Assembly: GCF_902859935.1 (NCBI RefSeq)
Contig: NZ_CADIKI010000008.1
Location: 62,001-126,000, forward strand
DNA length: 64,000 bases
Direction of reading: 5' to 3'
Source: Paraburkholderia fynbosensis
GTDB lineage: Bacteria; Pseudomonadota; Gammaproteobacteria; Burkholderiales; Burkholderiaceae
Shown: positions 38,260 through 46,678 of the stretch, piece by piece
Position numbering within the stretch: the first letter of the stretch is position 1
How the letters are laid out: each line of letters opens with the position of its first letter
The notes under the pieces: generated by a model
Databases searched by the model: none
Told to the model about the DNA's origin: nothing
The model's input: the letters and a program-made list of their open reading frames with translations, nothing else
Made by a program: the position numbers and the translations under genes

Positions 38260-38535
38260 ATGAGCCACACCATTCGTGAGAAACAGAAGCTTCTCAACCG
38301 GGTCCGCCGCATCAAGGGGCAAGTGGAAGCCATCGAGCGGGCGCTTGAGGAAGAGCGAGGATGCATCGACGTCTTGCAGCAAATAACCAGTTGCCGCGGC
38401 GCGATGAATGGCCTGCTGGCGGTAGTGCTCGAGGATCATATCCGCACGCATCTCGTCGATGCCGAAACCCACAAGGAGCTGGCCGGCAGCGCGACTGACC
38501 AGCTCATCGAAGTCGTTCACAGCTATTTCAAGTAG
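38260..38535 (+). CDS. dmeR: metal-sensing repressor, RcnR/DmeR (CsoR-FrmR) family
   Basis: 91-residue all-helical tetrameric repressor that releases DNA on binding Co/Ni. Seen: KLLNRVRRIKGQVEAIERAL in helix 1, CIDVLQQITSCRGAMNGLL with the ligand Cys and the conserved Arg, and THLVDAETH with His ligands. The N-terminal MSHTIREK supplies the second-residue-plus His used by RcnR-like proteins. The start has AGGAGG about 7 bases ahead. The efflux gene begins 8 bases after its stop, so the pair is one operon. Naming as DmeR follows the DmeF-like neighbour. Confidence 0.88.
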   Translation: MSHTIREKQKLLNRVRRIKGQVEAIERALEEERGCIDVLQQITSCRGAMNGLLAVVLEDHIRTHLVDAETHKELAGSATDQLIEVVHSYFK

Positions 38536-38543
38536 AGCAGAAC

Positions 38544-39785
38544 ATGAGTGATTTCAAAGACTCGGCGTTCGGCGCAGGACACGACCACATCTTTCTCGGC
38601 GCGGCTCACGAGCAGAACGAGCGCAGGACCTGGGCGGTCATTGCGCTGTGCAGCGCGATGATGCTGATCGAAATCATCGGCGGCAATATGTTTGGCTCAC
38701 TGGCGCTTGTTGCAGACGGTCTCCACATGTCGACGCACGCTGGAGCAATGCTGATTGCAGCCATCGCGTACACCTACGCGCGTAAGCATGCTGCCGACCC
38801 CCGCTTCGTTTTCGGTACTGGCAAGCTTGGCGATCTCGCGGGCTTCACGAGTGCCATCGTACTTGCCATGATCGCAGTGCTGATTGGGTACGAGGCTGTG
38901 TTGCGCTTTCTATCGCCAGTATCGATTCAATTCGGCGAAGCGATTCCCATCGCGGTGGTCGGCCTGTTCGTCAACCTGGCGAGCGCGTGGCTGCTTGGCG
39001 ACCATCACGGGCATGGTTATGAAGACGAGGCGCAGAAGATCTTTACTCCGTCTGGTGTGTTTGCCGTTTCCATCTTCGAAGACGGCGTTCCTCCCGTGTT
39101 CCGCATTACGCCAGCGACCGATGGTTCTCGACTGGACGCGTCGACAGTGTCTGTTACAACGGTACGGCCTGACGGCACACAACAGGTATTTACGCTGGTG
39201 GACCGTGGTGGCTATCTGGAATCGAAGGAAGATATTCCTGAGCCGCACGCCCTCAAGGCCATCGTGCGGATGCCGGACGGCGAGCACGAACTCGAATTCG
39301 AAGAGCATGAGCACGAGCATGAGCACGGCCACGATGCTCATAACGCAGCGGCCCGGGACCATAACATCCGATCGGCCCGCATCCACGTCATGGCTGACGC
39401 CGCGGTGTCCGTGCTGGCAATCATTGGGCTCGTACTTGCGCGCACGTTCGGTTGGCTTTGGATGGACCCCCTCGCGGGCGTCGTCGGCGCACTGGTGATT
39501 GCAAAATGGTCGTACGGGCTGATGCGAGACACCGGTGCGATCCTGCTCGACATGAATGCGGACCGGCGCATGGCGGAGAACGTTCGCCATGCTATCGAGG
39601 ACCGTGGCGACAAGGTGCTCGACCTGCATGTATGGCGGGTGGGCCCGGGCCACATGAGCGCGGTCGTATCGGTCGCGACCAGCGAGTCACAGCGGGATTC
39701 ACGTTTCTATCATGCGGTGCTCCAGCGCTTCAAGGGGTTGTCCCATGTCACGGTGGAGGTCCAGCCTGCTCAAGCGGTGGCGTGA
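38544..39785 (+). CDS. dmeF: cation diffusion facilitator, DmeF-like Co/Zn/Ni exporter
   Basis: Inner-membrane proton antiporter removing Co2+, Ni2+ or Zn2+. 413 residues, larger than the usual ~300-390. Seen: six membrane segments, metal-site helices LVADGLHMSTHAG and HVMADAAVSVLAI (H/D-x3-D), and the C-terminal cytoplasmic domain DKVLDLHVWRVGPGHMSAV. Between helices 4 and 5 lie a His-rich loop (EEHEHEHEHGHDAH) and, ahead of it, about 90 residues (roughly 163-255) of soluble sequence (FAVSIFEDGVPPVFRI and RMPDGEHELEFEE) that I do not know from ordinary CDFs. Cotranscribed with the repressor gene 8 bases upstream. Confidence 0.9.
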   Translation: MSDFKDSAFGAGHDHIFLGAAHEQNERRTWAVIALCSAMMLIEIIGGNMFGSLALVADGLHMSTHAGAMLIAAIAYTYARKHAADPRFVFGTGKLGDLAGFTSAIVLAMIAVLIGYEAVLRFLSPVSIQFGEAIPIAVVGLFVNLASAWLLGDHHGHGYEDEAQKIFTPSGVFAVSIFEDGVPPVFRITPATDGSRLDASTVSVTTVRPDGTQQVFTLVDRGGYLESKEDIPEPHALKAIVRMPDGEHELEFEEHEHEHEHGHDAHNAAARDHNIRSARIHVMADAAVSVLAIIGLVLARTFGWLWMDPLAGVVGALVIAKWSYGLMRDTGAILLDMNADRRMAENVRHAIEDRGDKVLDLHVWRVGPGHMSAVVSVATSESQRDSRFYHAVLQRFKGLSHVTVEVQPAQAVA

Positions 39786-40040
39786 TCCACGATGCTACTG
39801 GCGCCACACACTTGTATGCCAGGAAACCTTGCGTTGAGCGTGCATAGGGAGGCTGGTCGTAGCCGGTTATTGACCAGCTGAACGCGGTGGTATGCGTGGA
39901 ACTTCGGGAGGCGACAACAAGCACTCCTCCGGGCGAATCTGGCCGGATTCTCCGACGTACGTCCGACTCTATCTGTTGAATGCACCGTGGGTGCGCGGGC
40001 TCGTTCGCGGCCTCTTCAGCACCGTCGCGGGCGCCTGCCG
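39786..40040. other. dmeF-SCO convergent spacer
   Basis: 255 bases with no gene or clear terminator. Confidence 0.4.
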
Positions 40041-40643
40041 TCAGGTCTCGTCGGCCAATTGACGCAGATCGTGGACGAATGCGTCGGCCGGATCGTCGTC
40101 CGCGCCGATCAGGCGCGCATGCCCTTTCGCATCGAATATGTAGATCGCCGAACTATGGGTTACCTCGTATCCACCGTTCGCGCGGGGCTTGTCAGCCTGG
40201 TACGCGACGCGATAGCGTTGCGCAAGCGCCTTGATCGCGCTATCGGAACCGGTCAGGCCGACGTCATGCTGTGCGTCGAACGCGTCGACATACGCATGCA
40301 TCACTGCGGGCGTGTCCCGCGCGGGGTCGACGCTCACGAACAGAATCTTCACGTGCTGTGCGGCGCCGCCCAGTTGATGCGTCACTTGGGCCAGTTTGGC
40401 GAGTGTCTCCGGGCATACGTCGGGACAATGCGTGTAGCCGAAGTAGACGAGTGTGACATCACCTGCCAGGTTCGCCTGGCTCATCTGCTTGCCGGTGTCT
40501 GAGATCAGCTCGAAATCCAGATCGGGCAAATGTCCCCGGACGTCCGTGAGCTTCCACGGCTCTTCGTGGTGGCAGACGGCTAGTGAAACGACGAGCGTCG
40601 CGCCGATAGCGAAACGCACACAGCGATGAAAGAATCCGGGCAT
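40041..40643 (-). CDS. SCO1/SenC family thioredoxin-fold protein
   Basis: Copper-binding or thiol-redox protein helping cytochrome oxidase assembly. Seen: YFGYTHCPDVCPETL with the Cx3C metal site, LFVSVDPARDTP, and a C-terminal THSSAIYIFDAKG that contains the third ligand His. The ATG at 40643 gives 200 residues with a short signal ending in a lipobox-like SLAVC; earlier ATGs are open to 40766 and the start is uncertain. Convergent with dmeF, downstream of the penicillin-binding protein gene on the same strand (about 150 bases). No oxidase genes are near. Confidence 0.88.
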   Translation of the reverse strand: MPGFFHRCVRFAIGATLVVSLAVCHHEEPWKLTDVRGHLPDLDFELISDTGKQMSQANLAGDVTLVYFGYTHCPDVCPETLAKLAQVTHQLGGAAQHVKILFVSVDPARDTPAVMHAYVDAFDAQHDVGLTGSDSAIKALAQRYRVAYQADKPRANGGYEVTHSSAIYIFDAKGHARLIGADDDPADAFVHDLRQLADET

Positions 40644-40794
40644 GGATAGGTTCGGCATTGCCATCGCAAAGATCAAGCTTGGGAAGCACAGTCTATTGCG
40701 GAGAGCTTTCATTCTCCTGCTCACGTAGTGCCTTATCCGCTTCACAACTTTCGACGAAGGCTCCATTCGACGGCCGTTGCGCCCTCTCTATCCT

Positions 40795-42534
40795 CTAAGT
40801 GACCGGCCTTGGCTTGTCCTGCACAAATTGTGCGCCAGGGTCATCAGGTGTCACGCCCAGAAGATTCATGGTCTTCGCCGCGATATCCGAGAAGGCTGGT
40901 CCTGCGACTGCCCCGCCGAAATGCGAGCCCACGTGGGGCCGGTCGATCGAAACCGCGATGATAACCCTCGGATGCTGCGCCGGGACAATGCCAACAAACG
41001 ACGCCCGATACTGACTGCGGTCGTAGCCGCGCGCGGTCCAACGATATGCGGTTCCGGTCTTGCCTGCGGCCGTATAGCCCGGTACGGCTGCCTGTGGTGC
41101 CGTACCGTCCCGGGACACCACGGACTCGAGCATGGTGAGCACCTCCGCCGCGACGCGTGGCGAATAAATGCGTCGACGATGCACAGGCATACCCTGTTGC
41201 GGATGAATCGTAGCGGGTACAAACACACCTTCATTGCTGAACACCGTGTACATCTGCGCGAGTTGCAGCAGCGATGCGGACAGACCGTAGCCGTACGACA
41301 TCGTTGCCTGCTCGATGCGCCGCCAGTTCTGGTAAGGGCGCAATGTGCCGGTTGCCGCACCCGGCAACCCTGCGCGCGGCGCTCGGCCCAAGCCGACAGC
41401 ATGAAAATTGTTCCACATGTCGTGCGGCTTCATCAGCAGCGCGATTTTTGTCGTGCCTACGTTGCTTGACTTCTGCACGACGCCGCTGACCGTCAGAGTG
41501 CCGAAGTTCTTGTCGTCGTGAATCACGGCCCCGTCGAGCCGCAGCTTTCCGCCGTTGGTCGGTACCACGGAGCGAGGCGACACCTTATTGCGTTGCAACG
41601 CCAGTGCGATCGTCAGGGGTTTCATGACCGAGCCCGGCTCGAACACATCGGTGACAGCGTGGTTGCGGACAGCCTCGCCCGCTCTGCCGCGGCGCGCATT
41701 CGGATCGAAACTCGGCCAGTTTGCCATGGCGAGAATCTCGCCACTGTGTGCATCCAGAACGATCGCCGAGCCTGCATGCGCATCGGTGCGCTCAACGGCG
41801 TCACGCAGCGCCTTGAACGTCGCATACTGGATCGGCTGATCAATGGTGAGCTGCACGTCCTCGCCAGCAACGGCAGGTTGCAACGCAAGCGTTTCGATGA
41901 CCTGCCCTCTGGCGTTCCGCAGCACGCGGCGACTGCCATTGCGACCCGTCAGGAGGCGATTATCGACTTTTTCAATGCCTTCCAGACCCGTCCCGTCGAC
42001 GCCGGCGAAACCCGTGACATGCGCCACGATACTGCCTTCCGGATAGTAACGACGGTAATCCGGTTGGGCATACACACCAGGCACATCGAGAAGCATTGCC
42101 CGCTTCGCAACATCGAGGGGCACCTGCCGTTTGAGGTAGACGAATGGTTTGTGGGACGCCGCGATGGCGTCGATCGAGCGCGCGTCGATGTCAAGCAACT
42201 TGCCCAATGCAGATGCCTGCTCCGATGAGGCCGTGTCCGCGCCGTCCGCATCCATCCATAACGTGCGTGTAGGAAGGCTAAGCGCCAGCGCTCGCCCGTC
42301 GCGATCGAGAATGCGCCCACGCATCGCATGAATGCCGAACTCCCGCACCTGTCGCAGTTCCCCCTGCTTCTGATAAAACCCGTCCTTGACTCCCTGTACC
42401 CACAATGCTCGCGCGGCAAGGACGAGAAAGCCCAATGAGAAAGCCGCTGCCAGGGCGCGCGAACGCCAACGCGGCAGCGCATGTGGTCTGGTTGAAAATG
42501 GAGAAAAATTAATGTGTCTGGAGCGAAAACGCAT
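40795..42534 (-). CDS. penicillin-binding protein, FtsI-like transpeptidase (accessory paralog)
   Basis: Class B penicillin-binding protein. 579 residues. One membrane helix (ALAAAFSLGFLVLAARALWVQ), then the dimerisation domain (RGRILDRDGRALALS), and the transpeptidase domain with all three catalytic motifs: SVMK in FEPGSVMKPLT, SSN in QKSSNVGTTKIA, and KTGTAY. The transpeptidase region GYGLSASLLQLAQMY is FtsI-type rather than MrdA-type. It is outside a dcw division cluster, so it is probably a second FtsI copy. It sits in the metal-homeostasis region, upstream of the SCO gene. Whether it is used under special conditions is unknown. Confidence 0.9.
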   Translation of the reverse strand: MRFRSRHINFSPFSTRPHALPRWRSRALAAAFSLGFLVLAARALWVQGVKDGFYQKQGELRQVREFGIHAMRGRILDRDGRALALSLPTRTLWMDADGADTASSEQASALGKLLDIDARSIDAIAASHKPFVYLKRQVPLDVAKRAMLLDVPGVYAQPDYRRYYPEGSIVAHVTGFAGVDGTGLEGIEKVDNRLLTGRNGSRRVLRNARGQVIETLALQPAVAGEDVQLTIDQPIQYATFKALRDAVERTDAHAGSAIVLDAHSGEILAMANWPSFDPNARRGRAGEAVRNHAVTDVFEPGSVMKPLTIALALQRNKVSPRSVVPTNGGKLRLDGAVIHDDKNFGTLTVSGVVQKSSNVGTTKIALLMKPHDMWNNFHAVGLGRAPRAGLPGAATGTLRPYQNWRRIEQATMSYGYGLSASLLQLAQMYTVFSNEGVFVPATIHPQQGMPVHRRRIYSPRVAAEVLTMLESVVSRDGTAPQAAVPGYTAAGKTGTAYRWTARGYDRSQYRASFVGIVPAQHPRVIIAVSIDRPHVGSHFGGAVAGPAFSDIAAKTMNLLGVTPDDPGAQFVQDKPRPVT

Positions 42535-42662
42535 CGAGTGATTTCAGAGGAGGTGAACCTTCGCCACCTTCACGAGAACGAGCGCCGACAAACGCAGTAC
42601 GAGGGAGCGCCGGAGCTTGGGGACTCCTGAAATACTAGCACGAGACTTTCTGCGCCAGATCT

Positions 42663-43136
42663 CTACCGCAAACAGCCTTTCACAAACGACATGTAGATGT
42701 GATCTGTCAACCGCGCCTGGAAGAACTGCACACGTGTGCGTCCCATTGCGCGAGCCACCGTTACGCCAACGGGTACGCCGCGAAAGAAAGTCTCGCCCTG
42801 CAATCTCACACTCTCCCCGGAGCGCGAACGGTGCAATTCGCGCGTGCTACGCTTCCATCGATCAGCGATGCATTCGACTACGGATGACACGTCCTGCTCC
42901 GTCACGCCCGAGTAAGCGGGCGCACCTTCAAACACACCATGCGTTCGTGAACACGACACGAGCATGACGCATCCACATGCTGCGGCAAGTATCCAGTTCC
43001 TTCTTGCCCGGCGGTGATGCGAGTGTCGCTGCGCTCCGGCCGTGCCGACTCGCTGCGCGGCTGCGCAATTGTCCTGGGCATCCCCGCTTCGGGCAAAGCG
43101 TCGAGAAAGTCGGTTTAAGGCTGCGTGTATACTCAT
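42663..43136 (-). CDS. hypothetical lipoprotein
   Basis: Up to 157 residues. The probable export signal WILAAACGCVMLVSC ends in a lipobox and comes after an Arg/His-rich stretch, so the true start may be closer to it, but no ATG, GTG or TTG is visible there. The mature part (EQDVSSVVECIADRWKRST ... VARAMGRTRVQFFQ) has two more Cys and mixed alpha/beta character. No family recognised. Divergent from the next exported protein with 46 bases between. Confidence 0.55.
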   Translation of the reverse strand: MSIHAALNRLSRRFARSGDAQDNCAAAQRVGTAGAQRHSHHRRARRNWILAAACGCVMLVSCSRTHGVFEGAPAYSGVTEQDVSSVVECIADRWKRSTRELHRSRSGESVRLQGETFFRGVPVGVTVARAMGRTRVQFFQARLTDHIYMSFVKGCLR

Positions 43137-43182
43137 GGCCTGTTGCCCTATGGATAAGTGCCCGCGGCGGGCTTGCTACCGA

Positions 43183-43590
43183 ATGAAGGTTATCACTAGT
43201 CTTTTTTTTCTCCTCGTATGTTGCTGGACCTATCACCTGGCTCACGCCCAACCGAAACCGGCACCACTAGCCGACTACGCTTTTCTCAGACGCATCCATG
43301 TCCGCGAGGCGGTAGTCAATTGCATCGCGGCGTTCGACCAATGGGTTCGAACCGAGCCGCGCTACGATTCAATCATCGTCTCGGCAGGCAATGCGTTACA
43401 CGCAAAAGTATTGCCGGCGAGGGGTACGCAGGAATCCGGGCAACCGTCCGCACTCGATGCGACGGTAAATATGCTTGCGGTAGCCAAGCTTCGACAAAAG
43501 TATGTGTGGATTCCTGTCACGGCTTCCTGTGGCGTATGGAAGAAACACGTCATCTCCTTTTCACTCGGGCCTAGAGAGCGACACCCGTAG
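43183..43590 (+). CDS. small secreted hypothetical protein
   Basis: 135 residues from the ATG at 43183. Signal peptide MKVITSLFFLLVCCWTYHLAHA, cut after AHA. The mature part starts with a Pro/Ala stretch and has two Cys (VVNCIAAFDQW and VTASCGVWKK) that could pair. It has a well-formed body (YDSIIVSAGNALHAKV). I do not recognise the family. It is divergent from the lipoprotein gene and the two could be co-regulated. Confidence 0.65.
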   Translation: MKVITSLFFLLVCCWTYHLAHAQPKPAPLADYAFLRRIHVREAVVNCIAAFDQWVRTEPRYDSIIVSAGNALHAKVLPARGTQESGQPSALDATVNMLAVAKLRQKYVWIPVTASCGVWKKHVISFSLGPRERHP

Positions 43591-43682
43591 AGCGCATGCT
43601 GACTGCCGTTGCACTCGACGCTTTGAACGAGTTTGCCGGCAGTCGTGCTTGTCCGAGCGCGTCAGCGCGATTTGCAACGCGT

Positions 43683-44120
43683 CTACAGCAAGACGAATGC
43701 TACGCACGCGGTAGCGGTCGGAAGAATAGCGCTGGCCGGCAGCCAGAGGGCACCGACGCATTCGTCAGAAAATCCCTGGCGAACAAGGGCGAGCTCGGCC
43801 GGATTGAGTGCATTGGCAATAACCGTTAGCCCTCCCCCGGTCACCGCGCCTGCGACCAGCAGATATTTTGCTTCATGAGATAACTCTTTCATCAGCGAGC
43901 CGAGATAGCGGATCGCTGCGTTATTCATGATCGCTGTCAGGCCAGTCGCTCCAACATAACGCACCTACGCGTCCATGGAGCGCAGAATCGGCTGAAGCCA
44001 CCATTGCTGCGGGCCCTGTGATAAAAAGGCCCCGAAGCGGTACTACGCTGACTGACAGCCAGACGATCACCAGTTCGGGGCGCAGGGCAAGCGCGACGCG
44101 TGACCTGGCGGGAGCCTCGT
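43683..44120 (-). pseudogene. Na+/H+ antiporter remnant
   Basis: C-terminal part of a putative Na+/H+ antiporter in two frames. Upstream frame: VALALRPELVIVWLSVSV and GLFITGPAAMVASADSAL; downstream frame: VGATGLTAIMNNAAIRYLGS and GAVTGGGLTVIANALNPA. The shift falls near 43950, where GALCW in one frame continues as VGATG in the other. The N-terminal half is missing; the DNA upstream (44121-44240) has no recognisable continuation. The call rests on my memory of this antiporter family's NNAAITYLG and GGGLTVIANAPNPAG motifs. Confidence 0.65.
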
Positions 44121-44237
44121 GACAGCACGAAGGACCGGCCTGGTCGCTGCAATCACCATGATGACAAAGGCTAACGCCGGCTCCGTCTCTGTACCTCGGG
44201 CTAGAGCACAACTGCGGGCCAACAGGGGAATCGAGGC

Positions 44238-44395
44238 CGCCGCTTGCAAAAGCCGCAAGCCGTCTATGCAGATCGCGGCTACGATTCCGATGCGCATCGC
44301 GGCGAACCGCAGCGTATCTGTAGGAAACGCTGCGCGACCGGCAGTACGCAGGGACGATTTATCTCGGCGTACTCAACGTTCAGGTCTCGATCAGA
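44238..44395 (+). pseudogene. IS5-type transposase remnant
   Basis: A short frame reads KPQAVYADRGYDSDAHR, which matches the segment around the second catalytic Asp (DRGYDS) of IS5-family transposases, and then loses coherence. No inverted repeats or target duplications are visible. Only about 50 codons survive. It lies between the antiporter remnant and the amino-acid ABC transporter, marking an old insertion or deletion junction. Confidence 0.5.
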
Positions 44396-45150
44396 TGAAG
44401 GAACTGCCTTACGCGTGGACTCATGCCTTCACCAAAGAAGGCTTGCGGTGTCATGTCTTCAGCAACCACTCCGCCCTCCATGAAAACGACCCGATCCGCA
44501 ACATCTCGCGCAAACCGCACTTCGTGTGTGACGATCAGCATCGTCATGCCCAGTTTGGCGACATCGCGCATTACGGTCAGGACATCCTCTCGCAGTGCTG
44601 GATCGAGAGCGGACGTGGGCTCGTCGAAGAATATGACTTCCGGGTCCATCGCGAGCGCACGCGCGATCGCTACGCGCTGCTTCTGACCGCCGGACAGTTG
44701 CCCGGGATACTCGTTGGCTTTCGCGCCGAGCCCAACCTGCGTCAGCAGGCGCATTGCGCGCTCCGTTGCTTGCGCGCGAGGAACACCCCTGACGCTTACC
44801 GGACCTTCCATCACGTTTTCCAGTGCTGTCCTGTGCGGAAAGAGATTGAACGACTGGAACACCATGGCCGTGCGCTGACGGATCGCGCGGATCTTCTTCT
44901 GCTGGTCACGCGACAGTTTCGATAAACCAGTGCATTCGACATCGATACCGCACACAGTCACCGTGCCGGCATCCGGCATCTCGAGGAAATTCAGTGAGCG
45001 CAGCAGCGTGGTCTTGCCCGATCCCGACGGCCCCATCACAACGACAACTTCGCCTTTCGATACACTGAAATCGACGCCGCGCAGCACCGGGTTATTGCCG
45101 AAAGTCTTCGACAGTCCCTGGACTTCAATCGTCCTGATATCCGTATTCAT
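44380..45150 (-). CDS. amino-acid ABC transporter ATP-binding protein
   Basis: ATPase of a polar amino-acid importer, 256 residues from the ATG at 45150, which overlaps the permease stop (ATGA). Seen: Walker A GPSGSGKTTLLRSL, Q-loop FQSFNLFPH, signature LSGGQKQRVAIARAL, Walker B VIFFDEPTSALD, and the H-loop VTHEVRFA. GlnQ/TcyN-like. The neighbouring beta-lyase suggests a sulfur amino acid such as cystine as the cargo. The 3' end is only about 140 bases from the IS5-like remnant. Confidence 0.93.
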   Translation of the reverse strand: MNTDIRTIEVQGLSKTFGNNPVLRGVDFSVSKGEVVVVMGPSGSGKTTLLRSLNFLEMPDAGTVTVCGIDVECTGLSKLSRDQQKKIRAIRQRTAMVFQSFNLFPHRTALENVMEGPVSVRGVPRAQATERAMRLLTQVGLGAKANEYPGQLSGGQKQRVAIARALAMDPEVIFFDEPTSALDPALREDVLTVMRDVAKLGMTMLIVTHEVRFARDVADRVVFMEGGVVAEDMTPQAFFGEGMSPRVRQFLHLIET

Positions 45151-45797
45151 ATATAACGCCTCGACAAGCGATTCTCGAGGACCGTCTGAACTATCGTGAG
45201 AATCTGATTGATGCCCCAGTAGATGATACCGACCGTCAGGAACATTTCCATGTAGCGGAAGGTGGATGCGCCGACCTGGTCGGCCACGCGGGTCAACTCC
45301 ACCACAGTGATGGTCGAGGCGAGCGACGTGTCCTTGATCAGCGCGATCATGCGGCTGCCGACGGGCGGGATCGCGATACGCAGACCCTGAGGAAGGATCA
45401 CCCGCGACATGGCTTTCCAGTAGCCCATGCCCAGCGACATCGCGGCTTCCCACTGGCCCCTGTCCACCGCGTTGATGCCGGAACGGAAGTTCTCGCTCAG
45501 ATACGCGGCCGAGAACAGCGTCAGCGCGAGCAGCGCTGCAGGAACCGGGTCAAGTGTCACACCGTAACGGGGCAATCCGAAATAGATGAGCAGTATCTGC
45601 ACGAGCAGCGGCGTACCACGAAAGATGGATACGTATGCGAACGCGAACGCGCGCAATACGCCGATGCTCGAGAGACGGGCCAGCGCGACGAGCAACCCCA
45701 GCGTCGAACCCAGCACGAACGACGATAAGCCGAGGAAGACTGTCATCAGCACCGCGCTCTTCAACAGCGGCAGGGAGCGGATGAAAAGTTCGATCAT
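45147..45797 (-). CDS. amino-acid ABC transporter permease
   Basis: 216-residue HisM/GlnP-type permease. Seen: YVSIFRGTPLLVQILLIYFG, the family signature near residue 57, AYLSENFRSGINAVDRGQWEAA with the coupling EAA loop, and about five membrane segments. A single permease gene implies a homodimer. It begins 3 bases after the binding-protein gene and overlaps the ATPase gene, so the three form a tight operon. Confidence 0.93.
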   Translation of the reverse strand: MIELFIRSLPLLKSAVLMTVFLGLSSFVLGSTLGLLVALARLSSIGVLRAFAFAYVSIFRGTPLLVQILLIYFGLPRYGVTLDPVPAALLALTLFSAAYLSENFRSGINAVDRGQWEAAMSLGMGYWKAMSRVILPQGLRIAIPPVGSRMIALIKDTSLASTITVVELTRVADQVGASTFRYMEMFLTVGIIYWGINQILTIVQTVLENRLSRRYI

Positions 45798-45799
45798 GG

Positions 45800-46639
45800 C
45801 TATTCCTTCTGCGCCTTGGCTTTAGCAATCATGCCGACCATATCGTAGTCACGCCCGACCCACTTCTTCGCAATGGCCTGCATCGTCCCATCGGCCATCA
45901 TCTCCGCGATCGCCTTGTCGACCGCCGCGCGCAGAGCCGGTTGGCCTTTCACCACAGCCGGTGCCGATAGCTGATAGATCAGCGGGTCACCCACCTCCTT
46001 AACGGGCAAGTGGTTGACGTTGGCGTACTTCATGCCGCCGAAGTGAGAAATAATCACCGCGTCGATACGCCCGCTGCCGAGATCGTTGAAGATGAATCCC
46101 CCGTTGTCGTATGAACGGATATCGGAGTCCTTCAGATGCGCCCGGGCCCATGATTCGTTGCTGGAGCCGGTGGCCACGCCGACCCGCTTGCCCTTAAGCG
46201 AGTCCTTGTCCTTAATATCCGTGTTGCCGACAGGTACGAAAATACGGAAATCCTCCACGCCGTATGGATCGCCGAAATCAACCTGTTGTTCGCGTTCAGG
46301 CGTAGGTGTGAGATCGTTCATCACGAGGTCGTACTTGCCCGTCTTCAACCCTTCCACGAAGTTCTTGAATGAATCTGCAATGAACACGACGTTCGGCACG
46401 CCAATGCGCTTGCCGACTTCCTTTGCAATTGCGACGTCGTAGCCGACCGGCTTATTGTTTTCGTCCAGCATGCTCCACGGAGGACTGCTCTGGGTATTGG
46501 CCACACGCAGCGTGCCGTTTGCCCTCGCCTGCGCGAGCAGGTCTGCTGCGTGCACAGTCGCGGCCGAGCTGAATGCCACGCAAAGCGCCACGAAACTCAC
46601 TAGCGTGATAGCGCGTCTGCGTCCATTGATTGTTCTCAT
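45800..46639 (-). CDS. amino-acid ABC transporter substrate-binding protein
   Basis: Periplasmic receptor of the SBP_bac_3 family, 279 residues. Signal peptide to about residue 31 (FSSAATVHA). Seen: GTLRVANTQSSPPWSMLDENNKPVG, the usual N-terminal strand, then DLVMNDLTPTPEREQQVDFGDPY and the hinge region GKRVGVATGSSNE. The binding pocket residues fit a small amino acid; the neighbouring lyase suggests cystine, cystathionine or a related compound. It lies 39 bases after the lyase gene on the same strand. Confidence 0.93.
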   Translation of the reverse strand: MRTINGRRRAITLVSFVALCVAFSSAATVHAADLLAQARANGTLRVANTQSSPPWSMLDENNKPVGYDVAIAKEVGKRIGVPNVVFIADSFKNFVEGLKTGKYDLVMNDLTPTPEREQQVDFGDPYGVEDFRIFVPVGNTDIKDKDSLKGKRVGVATGSSNESWARAHLKDSDIRSYDNGGFIFNDLGSGRIDAVIISHFGGMKYANVNHLPVKEVGDPLIYQLSAPAVVKGQPALRAAVDKAIAEMMADGTMQAIAKKWVGRDYDMVGMIAKAKAQKE

Positions 46640-46678
46640 GTCGTCCTCACTAATCCGGGTAAGTTGAATGGAAAAATA

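Noticed and set aside
39770..39985. Small minus-strand frame between dmeF and the SCO gene
   Set aside because: No resemblance to a family, no start signal; considered as a transposase scrap but no motif supports it.
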